Positions 26,287 through 35,035 of a stretch of DNA of 64,000 nt are shown here, piece after piece. The stretch's first letter is position 1, and each line of letters begins with the position of its first letter. The position numbers were made by a program, and so were the translations under genes. The DNA lies in the NCBI GenBank assembly GCA_017479935.1, contig JAFVBO010000097.1, positions 115,085 through 179,084 on the forward strand. Direction: 5' to 3'. The stretch comes from Lachnospiraceae bacterium. Its GTDB lineage: Bacteria; Bacillota; Clostridia; Lachnospirales; Lachnospiraceae. Under the pieces are notes generated by a model, which saw nothing but the letters and a program-made list of their open reading frames with translations, searched no databases and was not told the origin of the DNA.

Positions 26287-26847
26287 TTAGATGTCGCCGC
26301 CGAGGACGGCTTTGTTTTTGATGAGGTAGTCTACCAAGGAAACAACCGTCAGGATAACAGCAACCCAGAGGAACGCCGTTGTCAGAACCGACAACTGAGG
26401 CACATTCAGGATGGCCAGCACAATCAGGATCATCTGGGAAACCGTCTTAAACTTTCCCCAGTAGCTGGCTGCGATCACAACTCCGTTGTCCGAGGCAATC
26501 AGACGGAAGGCGCTGATTGCGAATTCTCTGGCAATGATCAGGATGACGGCCCAGGAAGGCAGGATATGCTGATCTACCAGGCAGACCAGCGCGCTGCATA
26601 CGAGCAGCTTGTCCGCCAGGGGATCCATGAATTTTCCGAAATTCGTGATCAGATTGTATTTCCGGGCCAGGTGCCCATCCAGATAGTCGGTAAAGGACGC
26701 TGCCAGAAAGATGGCCAGGGCAACGTATTTCATCCAGGGCATCTGCGGACTGTTCAGCTGAAAAACTACGTAAAACGGAATCAGAAGAACACGCAGGCAG
26801 GTCAGTTTATTCGGTAAATTCATTTTCTTGATCACGTCCATTTTCAT
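26287..26847 (-). CDS. pgsA: CDP-diacylglycerol--glycerol-3-phosphate 3-phosphatidyltransferase
   Basis: A 186-residue membrane enzyme that makes phosphatidylglycerol phosphate, the first committed step to phosphatidylglycerol. The CDP-alcohol phosphotransferase motif is complete in DYLDGHLARKYNLITNFGKF followed by MDPLADK (DGxxAR...G...D...D). Several hydrophobic helices follow. It lies downstream of rimO, a pair common in Firmicutes. Confidence 0.95.
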   Translation of the reverse strand: MKMDVIKKMNLPNKLTCLRVLLIPFYVVFQLNSPQMPWMKYVALAIFLAASFTDYLDGHLARKYNLITNFGKFMDPLADKLLVCSALVCLVDQHILPSWAVILIIAREFAISAFRLIASDNGVVIAASYWGKFKTVSQMILIVLAILNVPQLSVLTTAFLWVAVILTVVSLVDYLIKNKAVLGGDI

Positions 26848-26943
26848 TTCTTCCTTTACAATTTAGTATCGGCTACCGGCATAAGCCGTTTAAAGTCGTT
26901 GGGGCGATCCGATCCTACGACGAGTCTAGATCCTAGGACAAGT

Positions 26944-28275
26944 CTATAATACGATATCTCCGATCAGGTCGTACTCGGTCGCGCCGGTAATCTTCACCTG
27001 CACGAACTGGCCGCTCTCACACTCCTCGGGGGAATGCACGAACACATACCCGTCCACGCCGGGGGCGTCCATGTAGGTGCGGCCGATGTAAACGTTCTCG
27101 CCCGGGACATAGCCTTCGATGAAAACCTCCTGCACGGTTCCGATTTTGCGGTTTCCCGCTTCGGCGGAGATCTCCTGCTGCAGCTCCATCACGGCATCGC
27201 GCCGCTTCTCCCGTACTTCCTCCGGCACCTGATCCGGCATCTCCGCGGCTACGGTTCCCTCCTCCGGAGAATAGGGGAAGACGCCGAGCCGGTCAAATTC
27301 CACCTCGTCGACAAAATCAAGGAGCGTTTCGAACTGCTCTTCGCTCTCTCCCGGGAAGCCCGTGATGAGGGTGGTGCGAAGCGCAATGTCCGGAATCTGT
27401 TCGCGCAGAAACGCGATGCGCGAGAGGATTTCCTCGCGGGTCGTCTTCCGGCCCATGCGGCGTAGGATTTCATCATCCGCGTGCTGAATCGGAATGTCCA
27501 GATAATGGCAGATTTTCTTTTCCCGCCGGATGGTTTCGATCAGCTCGTCGGTCAGTTCCTCCGGATAACAGTACTGCAGGCGAATCCACTGGATGCCAGG
27601 GATCTTCGCAAGCCCTGTCAAAAGCTCCGGCAGTTTTTTCTCGCCATAGAGATCCACACCGTACAGAGTTGTCTCCTGTGCCACCAGGATCAGCTCGGAA
27701 ACGCCCTGATCCGCCAGGTTACGCGCCTCTTCCAGAAGATCATCCATCGGAACGCTCCGGTAATGGCCTCTGACGTAAGGGATCACGCAGTACGTGCAGT
27801 ACTTGTCGCACCCTTCCGCAATCTTTAAGAAGGCGTAATGGCCGCCCGTTGTCACAAGGCGCCCTCTTAAGCGCGCCTTGTCCGGCAGACGGTTGACATC
27901 CAGCAGCTCCTTGGTTTTCTTTCCGGAGAGCACTTCCTGAAGCACATCCGCGATGTGATCGTAAGACGCCGTCCCCACGATGGCGTCCACCTCCGGCATC
28001 TCCTTTAGCACCTCATCCCGGTAGCGCTCCGCGAGGCACCCGGTTACGACTAACGCCTGGCACTTTCCGTTTTCCTTCCAGGCCGCCATCTCTAAGATGG
28101 TATTGATGCTCTCTTCCTTGGCATCGCCGATGAAGCAGCAGGAATTGACGATGATGACATCCGCTTCCTCTTCCGCATCGGTGACCGTATATCCGCTATC
28201 TGCCAGAATTCCCAGCATTTTTTCCGAATCCACCAGGTTTTTATCACATCCCAGCGACACAAAAAAGACCTTCAT
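26944..28275 (-). CDS. rimO: Ribosomal protein S12 methylthiotransferase RimO
   Basis: A radical-SAM enzyme of about 443 residues that adds a methylthio group to an Asp of S12. It has the N-terminal MTTase domain VFFVSLGCDKNLVDSEKML, the radical SAM cluster IAEGCDKYCTYCVIPYVRG (CxxxCxxC) and a C-terminal TRAM domain. I start at the ATG at 28273-28275 (MKVFFVSLGCDKN); the frame extends to 28377 without a better site. S12 target choice versus tRNA (MiaB) is inferred from the RimO-like length and TRAM end. Confidence 0.93.
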   Translation of the reverse strand: MKVFFVSLGCDKNLVDSEKMLGILADSGYTVTDAEEEADVIIVNSCCFIGDAKEESINTILEMAAWKENGKCQALVVTGCLAERYRDEVLKEMPEVDAIVGTASYDHIADVLQEVLSGKKTKELLDVNRLPDKARLRGRLVTTGGHYAFLKIAEGCDKYCTYCVIPYVRGHYRSVPMDDLLEEARNLADQGVSELILVAQETTLYGVDLYGEKKLPELLTGLAKIPGIQWIRLQYCYPEELTDELIETIRREKKICHYLDIPIQHADDEILRRMGRKTTREEILSRIAFLREQIPDIALRTTLITGFPGESEEQFETLLDFVDEVEFDRLGVFPYSPEEGTVAAEMPDQVPEEVREKRRDAVMELQQEISAEAGNRKIGTVQEVFIEGYVPGENVYIGRTYMDAPGVDGYVFVHSPEECESGQFVQVKITGATEYDLIGDIVL

Positions 28276-28415
28276 ACTTGCGTTCTTGTTTTCTCCTTTA
28301 AAATGGGGAGGCATATAGAGTTTCCTCTTGTCAACCCGTAAGAATAGGTATGAAAAAGCACCGCGCCGGCGCGCCACAACACGCTCTTTCCTCGCAGTGC
28401 TGATCGGAAGGCGGA

Positions 28416-28841
28416 TTACTCTTCCTCCGCCTGCTCATCCTCCTCATCTTCCTCTTCCTCGTCGTCTTCGTCGCGATCCTCGTCCTCGTCATCGTCTTCC
28501 TTGTCGGAATCCTCTTCCTCGTCGGCCGCTACGACAATCGACGTGGACTGAGACGAGATGGCATCCCGAAGCTCTTCGCCGGGTTCGTCATCCAGCAGAT
28601 CTTCCGGAGACGGCGGAAGAATATGAATCTGGGACTTGAACAGTTCATTCACAGCGATCGAAAGGGGCTTGTTTCCCTCCTGACCGTCCAGAACCGGCTC
28701 CGCACCATCCACCAGCTGGCGGGCTCTGCGGGCTGCTGCCAGAATAATGGAATAACGGCTGGAAACCACCGGCTCTTCGCCCTCTTCCACTCCCTTGTTG
28801 GCTATGTCAATCAGTTCCAGATATGACGGATGCATCATCAT
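28416..28841 (-). CDS. rpoZ: RNA polymerase omega subunit with long acidic tail
   Basis: A 141-residue protein whose first 95 residues match omega, including PVVSSRYSIILAAARRARQL (about 24-43). Omega helps assemble RNA polymerase through the beta' subunit. Residues after about 105 form an almost uninterrupted Asp/Glu tail of about 35 residues, far longer than in typical omega. The start codon overlaps the gmk stop as ATGA, so translation is coupled. The MMM start offers three possible initiator codons. Confidence 0.88.
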   Translation of the reverse strand: MMMHPSYLELIDIANKGVEEGEEPVVSSRYSIILAAARRARQLVDGAEPVLDGQEGNKPLSIAVNELFKSQIHILPPSPEDLLDDEPGEELRDAISSQSTSIVVAADEEEDSDKEDDDEDEDRDEDDEEEEDEEDEQAEEE

Positions 28842-29476
28842 AAATTGTTTTCCTCCTGAAATCTCTCTATATCACTCCGAAGCGCCGCAATAAAATCTTT
28901 TTGCGCCTCGGCTCTCTGGCCATGCATCTGGATCAGATTCCGAATTTGGCACATGCAGTCAAACCGGTTATCATTCACCAGAATATAATCATACTTTTCC
29001 ATCTCGCAGGCTTCTTTGGCGGCAGCCTTCAGGCGCTTTTCCACCACCTTCGGCGGTTCCGAGTTCCGCCCGATGAGCCGGCTTTTTAACACTTCCATGG
29101 AAGGCGGCGCAATGAACAAAAGCAGCGCATCCGGACGCTTTTTCTGAACCTGCAGAGCACCCTGCGGCTCAATCTCCAGAATGACGTTTTTCCCTTCGTT
29201 CAGCCACTCCTCCACCGGCTTTCTGGGAGTCCCGTACGAGTTTCCCACATACGGGGCGTACTCCAGAAACTCGTCCCGATCGATCATGCCCTGAAATTCT
29301 TCCTGGGTGATAAAATGATAGCTCACGCCATCAATCTCGCCATCCCGCGGATCGCGCGTCGTCGCGGAGACGGATACACGGTAGTCATCCGGAAAGCAGG
29401 TTTTTAACATGTTGATGAGCGTTCCTTTGCCCACCCCGGAAAATCCGGAAATGACAATCAGCTGTCCTTGTTTCAA
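28838..29476 (-). CDS. gmk: Guanylate kinase
   Basis: A 212-residue kinase converting GMP + ATP to GDP + ADP. The P-loop is ISGFSGVGKGTLIN (the second residue is Phe rather than the common Pro), with SVSATTRDPRDGE and FLEYAPYVGNSYGT for GMP binding. I choose the TTG at 29474-29476 because AGGAGG lies seven bases upstream; the ATG of the longer frame (29533) lies inside yicC. The remA/DUF370 gene often found between yicC and gmk in Firmicutes is missing. Confidence 0.93.
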   Translation of the reverse strand: MKQGQLIVISGFSGVGKGTLINMLKTCFPDDYRVSVSATTRDPRDGEIDGVSYHFITQEEFQGMIDRDEFLEYAPYVGNSYGTPRKPVEEWLNEGKNVILEIEPQGALQVQKKRPDALLLFIAPPSMEVLKSRLIGRNSEPPKVVEKRLKAAAKEACEMEKYDYILVNDNRFDCMCQIRNLIQMHGQRAEAQKDFIAALRSDIERFQEENNL

Positions 29477-29495
29477 ATCTCGTCCTCCTATGACT

Positions 29496-30377
29496 CTACT
29501 CAATGTTCTGAATCTGTTCCCGGATTTTTTCAATCTCGGTCTTCAGATCGATCGCCTTCTGCGAAATCTCCATATCGTTTGCCTTGGATAAGATGGTATT
29601 GGCCTCCCGGTTCATCTCCTGGGCGATAAAGTCCAGCTTTCTGCCGATATTGCCGCCGGAAAGCAGGGCTTCCTTCATGGCCTTCACATGGCCGCGCAGG
29701 CGCACGGTTTCCTCATCCACACAGATCTTGTCCGCAAACAAGGCAACTTCGGTCAGGATACGGGCTTCATCCACGCTGTGGTTCTCACCGAGCAGCTCAT
29801 TCACCTTCTGCTCCAGCTTTTCCTGGTACCGGGTGACGGTTTCGGGTGACTTTTCTTCGATGAAGGCAACCCAGGAAAGGATATCGTCCAGCTTCGCCAG
29901 AAGATCTTCCTTCAGATGTTCTCCCTCGCGGGCACGCTGTGCGATGAACTGTTCCGTGGCTCCCTTTAAGGCTTTCGAAAGAAGCTGCCACAGCGCCTCC
30001 TCGTCTTCCTCCGCCTGCTCTAACGTGAGCACTTCCGGCATGCGCGCCAGATCCATCACGCGGATCTCATCTCTCATGCCAAAGCTTTCGCGGATCTTCG
30101 CAAAGGCTGCCATATATTCCCGCGCGAGCGCTTCATTGTAGTTCAGCTTTCCGCTGCTCTCCGTCAGTTCTTCACAGGTGATAAAAATGTCGACTTTTCC
30201 GCGTGAAATGTCGTCTTTTAACTGCGCCCGGATTCCGGCTTCAAACGGGTTGAATTTCTTGGGCATTTTTAAGCCAAGATCCAGATACCGGTGATTGACG
30301 GATTTCATTTCCACGACGATGCGGTTCTTATCATCTGCCATTTCGCACCGGCCAAAACCGGTCATGCTCTTTAACAT
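29496..30377 (-). CDS. YicC/YloC family endoribonuclease
   Basis: A 293-residue member of the YicC family, which acts as an endoribonuclease on small and messenger RNAs in characterised cases. It starts MLKSMTGFGRCEM, the family hallmark, after a GGGAGGTG site, and ends with the DUF1732 segment GRKLDFIAQEMNREANTILS. The frame opens at 30410 but the conserved start is at 30377. gmk follows after 19 bases. Confidence 0.92.
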   Translation of the reverse strand: MLKSMTGFGRCEMADDKNRIVVEMKSVNHRYLDLGLKMPKKFNPFEAGIRAQLKDDISRGKVDIFITCEELTESSGKLNYNEALAREYMAAFAKIRESFGMRDEIRVMDLARMPEVLTLEQAEEDEEALWQLLSKALKGATEQFIAQRAREGEHLKEDLLAKLDDILSWVAFIEEKSPETVTRYQEKLEQKVNELLGENHSVDEARILTEVALFADKICVDEETVRLRGHVKAMKEALLSGGNIGRKLDFIAQEMNREANTILSKANDMEISQKAIDLKTEIEKIREQIQNIE

Positions 30378-30490
30378 AGGAAAACACCTCCCCCGAAGAA
30401 TCAGAAGCATTATAATTCATTCGCTCCCGTAAGTCAAATAGAAACTTGCATGCCCATCCATGACATGCTAGGTCATGGCTATTCAGTCAG

Positions 30491-30732
30491 GTCGTAAATA
30501 AGCGAGGCGACGGCAGAGTTATATCGTTCGCAGTCTAAGTTCCCTCGGCCAGAACCACTATTTGCTCGTCCCATTTGCAAAAAGCATTTCGCAGAACGCC
30601 GAACTCGCTTCGCTCAAACAGTCGGCCGTTCTGCTCATAAAGCAAATGGGCACTCGCAAAGTGGTTCTAAGGCCTCCTCCACATGACTGCTGCACGATAT
30701 AATCTCTGCCGTCGCCTCGCTTGTTTACTGAC
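30491..30732 (+). repeat. Long hairpin element, copy D (family 2)
   Basis: A 242-bp imperfect palindrome. The basal arms GCGAGGCGACGGCAGAG and CTCTGCCGTCGCCTCGC are perfectly complementary, followed inward by TTATATCGT/ACGATATAA, GGCCAGAACCAC/GTGGTTCTAAGGCC, and an apical stem ending GCAGAACGCCGA/TCGGCCGTTCTGC. Sister copies are at 33124-33363 and 51544-51782. It lies between the divergent genes yicC and rqcH, ahead of family 1 copy B; a weak inverted pair at 30459-30482 and 31207-31231 brackets both. Confidence 0.8.
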
Positions 30733-30837
30733 ATCTTGCTTCGCCATTACTTTGTTCTTTTATGCAGAGAGGTTTCATACCGGTTCAAGCACAAAGCAGG
30801 TATGATTTTCCACAATGAAGAGATTAGCAGAGTTATT

Positions 30838-31191
30838 GTCAAAAATAGCCCGAGGAAGCGGCTCTGTGCGGTACGCTCATGTGGAGGAGACCCTGGACGG
30901 CGGAAGAGAATTTCTATACAGCGAGTGGGAGCAAGGGGTTTAGTACCATTATGGCTGAGAAGATCTGCACTTACGCGAAATCGCTGTATCACCAATACAG
31001 CGATTTCAGGGGCACTCATGGAACACCGTCATCAGACGGGGTTCCTAAGTGTGCCCCGGCGGATGTGCGGGGCTTCTCAGCCATAAATGGTACTCCCCGA
31101 AGATCCCTTAGCTGTATGAAATCTCTCCGCCGTCTAATGTCCTCTCCACAGGTATGCGCAAAATAGATCGCTGCCACAGTCACTTTTTGAC
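30838..31191 (+). repeat. Long branched-hairpin element, copy B (family 1)
   Basis: A 354-bp imperfect palindrome with the family fold. GACGGCGGAAGAGA pairs with TCTCTCCGCCGTC, and GTACCAT...GGCTGAGAAG with CTTCTCAGCC...ATGGTAC. The two apical hairpins are GAAATCGCTGTA/TACAGCGATTTC and the GGGGCAC/GTGCCCC hairpin with CCGTCATCAGACGG. Compared with copies A and C, a G-C pair in the first hairpin is replaced by T-A. Between this element and 30732 I see no gene. Confidence 0.8.
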
Positions 31192-31254
31192 TCAAAACCG
31201 TTCAAGATAGCCATAACATGCAATGTCAATGCTCATGCGAAGGAGCTTTTCGAG

Positions 31255-31283
31255 TTGCCTTTTGGGAGGGTTTGGCGTATAAT
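31255..31283 (+). promoter_or_regulatory. rqcH promoter
   Basis: TTGCCT (31255-31260) and perfect TATAAT (31278-31283) with a 17-base spacer, about 27 bases before the rqcH ATG. It lies outside the repeat block, so rqcH transcription need not include the repeats. Confidence 0.85.
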
Positions 31284-31309
31284 GGGCAGGCGAAAGGAAG
31301 AACGAAACG

Positions 31310-33052
31310 ATGGCATTTGATGGATTTGTAACGGCCGGACTGGCCAAGGAACTAACAGACGCCCTGGTCGGCGGAAAAATTGCAAAGGTCGCGCAGCCGG
31401 AGGCGGATGAGATTCTGCTTACAGTTAAAAATAAAGGCGAAAACTATCGCCTTCTCATGTCCGCCAGCGCCAGCCTTCCCTTGCTTTACCTGACGGATCT
31501 CAATAAGCCCTCGCCCGTGACGGCGCCGACGTTCTGCATGCTGCTGCGCAAACATATTGGCGGCGGGCGCATTGCGTCCATCTCCCAGCCGGGCCTGGAG
31601 CGCATTCTGATATTTGAGATCGAGCACCGCGACGAGATGGGGGATCTGTGCCAGAAGCGTCTGATCATCGAGCTGATGGGAAAACACTCCAATCTGATCT
31701 TCTGCGATGACAACAACATGGTGCTGGACAGCATCAAGCGGATTCCGTCCTCTGTCAGTTCCGTGCGCGAAGTCCTGCCGGGGCGCACCTGGTTTATTCC
31801 GGATACGCAGAGCAAAAAGGATCCGCTCAGCCTTACCAAGGAAGAATTTTTTGAAATTCTGTCCGGCTCCCATCAGTCCCTGTTTAAGACACTGTATGGG
31901 TCTTTGACCGGCTTCTCTCCCGCCGTTTCCTCGGAGGTCTGCCATCGCGCGTCTTTGGACAGCGATGTGGAAGCCGCGCTTTTGTCGGACGATGAAAAGC
32001 TGCATCTGTTCCACACGATCGAGCTTTTGATGGAGGACGTGAAGGCAGGAAACTTTTCTCCCTGTATCTATTATCGGGAGGAAGAGCCCGAGGAGTTTTC
32101 CGCTGTCCCTTTAAGCAGTCTGTCCTCTCTCACCTGCCGTGAATTTGACAGCATCAGCGAGGTGCTTTCCACCTATTACACCTCCCGGGATGCCCATGTG
32201 CGCATTCGGCAGAAATCCGCCGAACTGCGCCGCGTGGTTCAGACAGCCCTCGAGCGGAACCAGAAGAAATTCGATCTGCAGCAAAAGCAGTTGAAGGATA
32301 CGGAAAAGCGCGAGAAATACCGGATTTACGGAGAGCTGTTAAACACCTACGGCTACAGCTGGAACGGGGAGGACAAGGTCTTCTCCTGCATCAACTATTA
32401 CGATGGCAGTGAGGTTAAAATCCCCATGGATCCTACCCTCCCTCTGCGCGAAAACGCCAATCGTTTCTTTGCGAAGTACAATAAGCAAAAGCGCACCTTC
32501 GAGGCGCTCTCATCCTACATTCAGGAGACGGAAACCGAGGTGGAGCACCTCCTCAGCATCCGCACGGCGTTGGATCTGGCCGTGCAGGAAGCCGACCTGA
32601 CCGATATCAAGGAAGAGCTGCGGGAATACGGGTACATTCACAAGCGCGGTCCGAAGGAGAAGAAGCCGCAGGGAAAAAGCCATCCGCTGCATTTTGTCAC
32701 AGAGAACGGCTTCCATATCTATGTGGGAAAGAACAACTACCAGAACGAGGAGCTCACATTCAAAGTAGCCAAGGGGGATGACATGTGGTTTCACGCCAAG
32801 GGCATCCCGGGGTCCCACGTCATCGTCAAAACCGGCGGGCAGCCGCTTCCGGACGATATCTACGAGACCGCCGCTTCCTTAGCGGCATACTATTCCAGCG
32901 GCCGGGACAACGACAAGGTGGAAATCGATTATGTCGAGAAGAAGCAGGTCAAAAAAGTCCCCGGCGCCGCTCCCGGCTTCGTCATCTACCACACCAATTA
33001 CTCCATGGTGGCTGCGCCAAAGGTCACCGGCGTCACAGAAGTATCAGATTAA
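31310..33052 (+). CDS. rqcH: Ribosome quality control protein RqcH (NFACT family)
   Basis: A 580-residue NFACT protein, formerly called fibronectin-binding protein. It binds stalled 50S subunits carrying peptidyl-tRNA and recruits alanyl-tRNA to add C-terminal Ala tails marking the product for degradation. The NFACT-N domain starts AFDGFVTAGLAKEL, a long coiled coil covers about 270-420, and the C-terminal NFACT-R domain has FHIYVGKNNYQNEEL and DMWFHAKGIPGSHVIVK. It is one of three plus-strand genes in the window and is framed by long hairpin repeats on both sides. Confidence 0.94.
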   Translation: MAFDGFVTAGLAKELTDALVGGKIAKVAQPEADEILLTVKNKGENYRLLMSASASLPLLYLTDLNKPSPVTAPTFCMLLRKHIGGGRIASISQPGLERILIFEIEHRDEMGDLCQKRLIIELMGKHSNLIFCDDNNMVLDSIKRIPSSVSSVREVLPGRTWFIPDTQSKKDPLSLTKEEFFEILSGSHQSLFKTLYGSLTGFSPAVSSEVCHRASLDSDVEAALLSDDEKLHLFHTIELLMEDVKAGNFSPCIYYREEEPEEFSAVPLSSLSSLTCREFDSISEVLSTYYTSRDAHVRIRQKSAELRRVVQTALERNQKKFDLQQKQLKDTEKREKYRIYGELLNTYGYSWNGEDKVFSCINYYDGSEVKIPMDPTLPLRENANRFFAKYNKQKRTFEALSSYIQETETEVEHLLSIRTALDLAVQEADLTDIKEELREYGYIHKRGPKEKKPQGKSHPLHFVTENGFHIYVGKNNYQNEELTFKVAKGDDMWFHAKGIPGSHVIVKTGGQPLPDDIYETAASLAAYYSSGRDNDKVEIDYVEKKQVKKVPGAAPGFVIYHTNYSMVAAPKVTGVTEVSD

Positions 33053-33091
33053 ATCGTCCTGCCGGTTACCCAGCAGTCTCCGCTTAATAAC

Positions 33092-33395
33092 AGGGACGGT
33101 CGCACAAATCCGAACATACTGAAGGCGTCAGGAAATTCTAATTCGCAGAGTTATATCGTTTGCAGTCTAAAGAACCTGCGGCCAGAACCGCATAAGGTTC
33201 AAAGAATTTGCAAAGAGCAGAGCAAAAATCGACAATGTCGTTTCACTATAAGGCTTGTCGATTTTTGCTCTAAAGCAAATTCTTTTCACCAAGCGGTTCT
33301 AAAGGCCTTGGTACATGACTGCAAACTGATATAAACTCTGCTTTTTTAGAATTCTCTGACGCCTGCAAACTATCTGGATTTGTGCGACCGTCCCT
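33092..33395. terminator. 20-bp inverted repeat around copy E, possible bidirectional terminator
   Basis: AGGGACGGTCGCACAAATCC at 33092-33111 is exactly complementary to 33376-33395. It lies between the converging ends of rqcH and uppP. The GTCGCACAAAT core resembles intrinsic terminator arms at 58435-58450 and 55743-55754, so this may be a bidirectional terminator whose loop was invaded by the 240-bp hairpin. No gene lies in the 369-bp gap. Confidence 0.5.
33124..33363 (+). repeat. Long hairpin element, copy E (family 2)
   Basis: A 240-bp imperfect palindrome with basal arms GGCGTCAG/CTGACGCC and TTCTAA/TTAGAA, then GCAGAGTTATATCG/CGATATAAACTCTGC-like pairing (here with one mismatch), GGCCAGAACCGC/GCGGTTCTAAAGGCC, and an apical AGAGCAAAAATCGACAA/TTGTCGATTTTTGCTCT stem. 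Most arm sequences differ from copies D and F yet remain paired. It is enclosed by a perfect 20-bp inverted repeat (33092-33111, 33376-33395). Confidence 0.8.
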
Positions 33396-33421
33396 CTTTC
33401 TTCCCTGTCAACTCTCAGCAC

Positions 33422-34240
33422 TTATGCCAGCGCAAAATACAGCAGCACCAGAAGTCCCAGCGCGATGCGGTAGTATCCGAAGACCTTGAAGTCATGGCGA
33501 CGCACATAGTTCATGATGAAGCGGATTGCCAACATGGAGATCAGGAAGGCCACCACCATGCCAACGATGGTCAGGGCGATTTCTGCAGCGGAGAAAGCAA
33601 AGCCGAACTTCACCAGCTTAACCAGAGAGGCGCCCACCATGACCGGGATGCTTAAGAAGAAGGAAAACTCGGCGGCGATCGGTCTGGATACGCCAAGGAT
33701 CATGGCGCCCAGGATCGTGGACCCGGAGCGGGAGGTTCCCGGAATCAGGGCCAGGCACTGGAACGCGCCGATGATGATCGCGTCCTGATAGGTCAGCTGG
33801 CTCTGCTTCATCACTCTGAAATCCCGGTTCTTTAAATAGAACATTTCCAGCAGGATAAACAGCACGCCGTAAGCGATCAGGGCGATGGCCACCACGGTCG
33901 GATTGTAGAAATGCGCGTCAAACCAGTCGTCGAACAGGATGCCCAATACGCCGGCCGGTACGCAGGCAATCAGGATCTTGACCCAGGTCTGTAAGATCAC
34001 TTTTCTTTTCTTCTTCGAGCGGACGCCGATGGGATTGAGCTTGCCAAAGAAGCTGGTGACGACAGCCAGGATGGCGCCCAGCTGGATGACAACCATGAAG
34101 AATTCGAAGAATTCTTTGCTCACATTGAGCGGCAGGATTTCCTCCAGCAGGATCAGATGACCGGTGGAACTGATGGGAAGCCATTCCGTAATGCCTTCCA
34201 CGATTCCGTAAACGATGGTTTTTAAGACTTCCACAAACAT
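33422..34240 (-). CDS. uppP: Undecaprenyl-diphosphatase
   Basis: A 272-residue integral membrane enzyme (BacA/UppP) that dephosphorylates undecaprenyl pyrophosphate, recycling the lipid carrier for cell-wall synthesis and giving bacitracin tolerance. Conserved sites are EGITEWLPISSTGHLILLEE (about 15-34) and LIPGTSRSGSTILGAM (about 165-180). AGGAGGAAT precedes the ATG. It is the last gene of the long minus-strand run that starts at mnhE. Confidence 0.96.
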   Translation of the reverse strand: MFVEVLKTIVYGIVEGITEWLPISSTGHLILLEEILPLNVSKEFFEFFMVVIQLGAILAVVTSFFGKLNPIGVRSKKKRKVILQTWVKILIACVPAGVLGILFDDWFDAHFYNPTVVAIALIAYGVLFILLEMFYLKNRDFRVMKQSQLTYQDAIIIGAFQCLALIPGTSRSGSTILGAMILGVSRPIAAEFSFFLSIPVMVGASLVKLVKFGFAFSAAEIALTIVGMVVAFLISMLAIRFIMNYVRRHDFKVFGYYRIALGLLVLLYFALA

Positions 34241-34255
34241 AATTCCTCCTAAAAA

Positions 34256-34948
34256 TTACAAATTGTTGCTTCTTCCGATGTCCGGGATCTGCCAGTTAAT
34301 CGGCGTTAGGCCGCCCGCCTTCAGAAATTCGTTGGCTTTGGAAAAATGCCGGCAGCCAAAGAAGCCGCGGTACGCGGACAGGGGACTCGGGTGCGGGGCG
34401 GTCAGCGCCAGGTGCTTGGGGTTAGTGAGCATGGCTTTTTTCATCTGCGCCGGCTTTCCCCATAAAAGGAATACCATGGGACGATCCTGTTCGTTTAAGA
34501 TGCGGATCACCGCGTCGGTAAACTCTTCCCAGCCGATCCCTCTGTGCGAGAAGGCTTCATGCGCCCGAACCGTCAGGATGGTATTTAACAGCAACACCCC
34601 TTGTCTGGCCCATGGCGTCAGACAGCCGTTATCCGGAATCTTGAGTCCCAGATCGTCATGCAGTTCCTGATAGATATTGACGAGCGACGGCGGGATGTCA
34701 ATACCCGGCTTCACGGAAAAACACAGACCATGCGCCTGCCCCGGCTCATGGTAGGGATCCTGCCCCAAAATCACCACTTTTACCTCCGATAACGGAGTCA
34801 GGTGAAAAGCGGAAAACAGATCGTCCGGAGCCGGATACACCGTGCCTCTTTCATACTCTTCCTTCACTTTTCTGTACAGACTGGCGTAGTACGGTTTCTT
34901 AAACTCTGCCGCAAGCGGCACCAGCCAGTCGTTACTGATCGCAGCCAT
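34256..34948 (-). CDS. ung: Uracil-DNA glycosylase
   Basis: A 230-residue family 1 enzyme that removes uracil from DNA. The water-activating loop VVILGQDPYHEPGQAHGLCF (Asp and His) and the minor-groove loop PHPSPLSAYRGFFG are intact. It lies 15 bases before uppP and about 88 bases after hisF, in the same direction. Confidence 0.97.
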   Translation of the reverse strand: MAAISNDWLVPLAAEFKKPYYASLYRKVKEEYERGTVYPAPDDLFSAFHLTPLSEVKVVILGQDPYHEPGQAHGLCFSVKPGIDIPPSLVNIYQELHDDLGLKIPDNGCLTPWARQGVLLLNTILTVRAHEAFSHRGIGWEEFTDAVIRILNEQDRPMVFLLWGKPAQMKKAMLTNPKHLALTAPHPSPLSAYRGFFGCRHFSKANEFLKAGGLTPINWQIPDIGRSNNL

Positions 34949-35035
34949 ACCCTATTTCCTCACTTTTAAACCTTGTCAGCATTCGCGCTCGGCTTTCAAA
35001 ACATGTGACGCGGCTCGTAAATCCGTGCAAAGTTT

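Noticed and set aside
30459..31231. Complete insertion sequence between yicC and rqcH
   Set aside because: No transposase or remnant is encoded; the content is two long hairpins and spacers.
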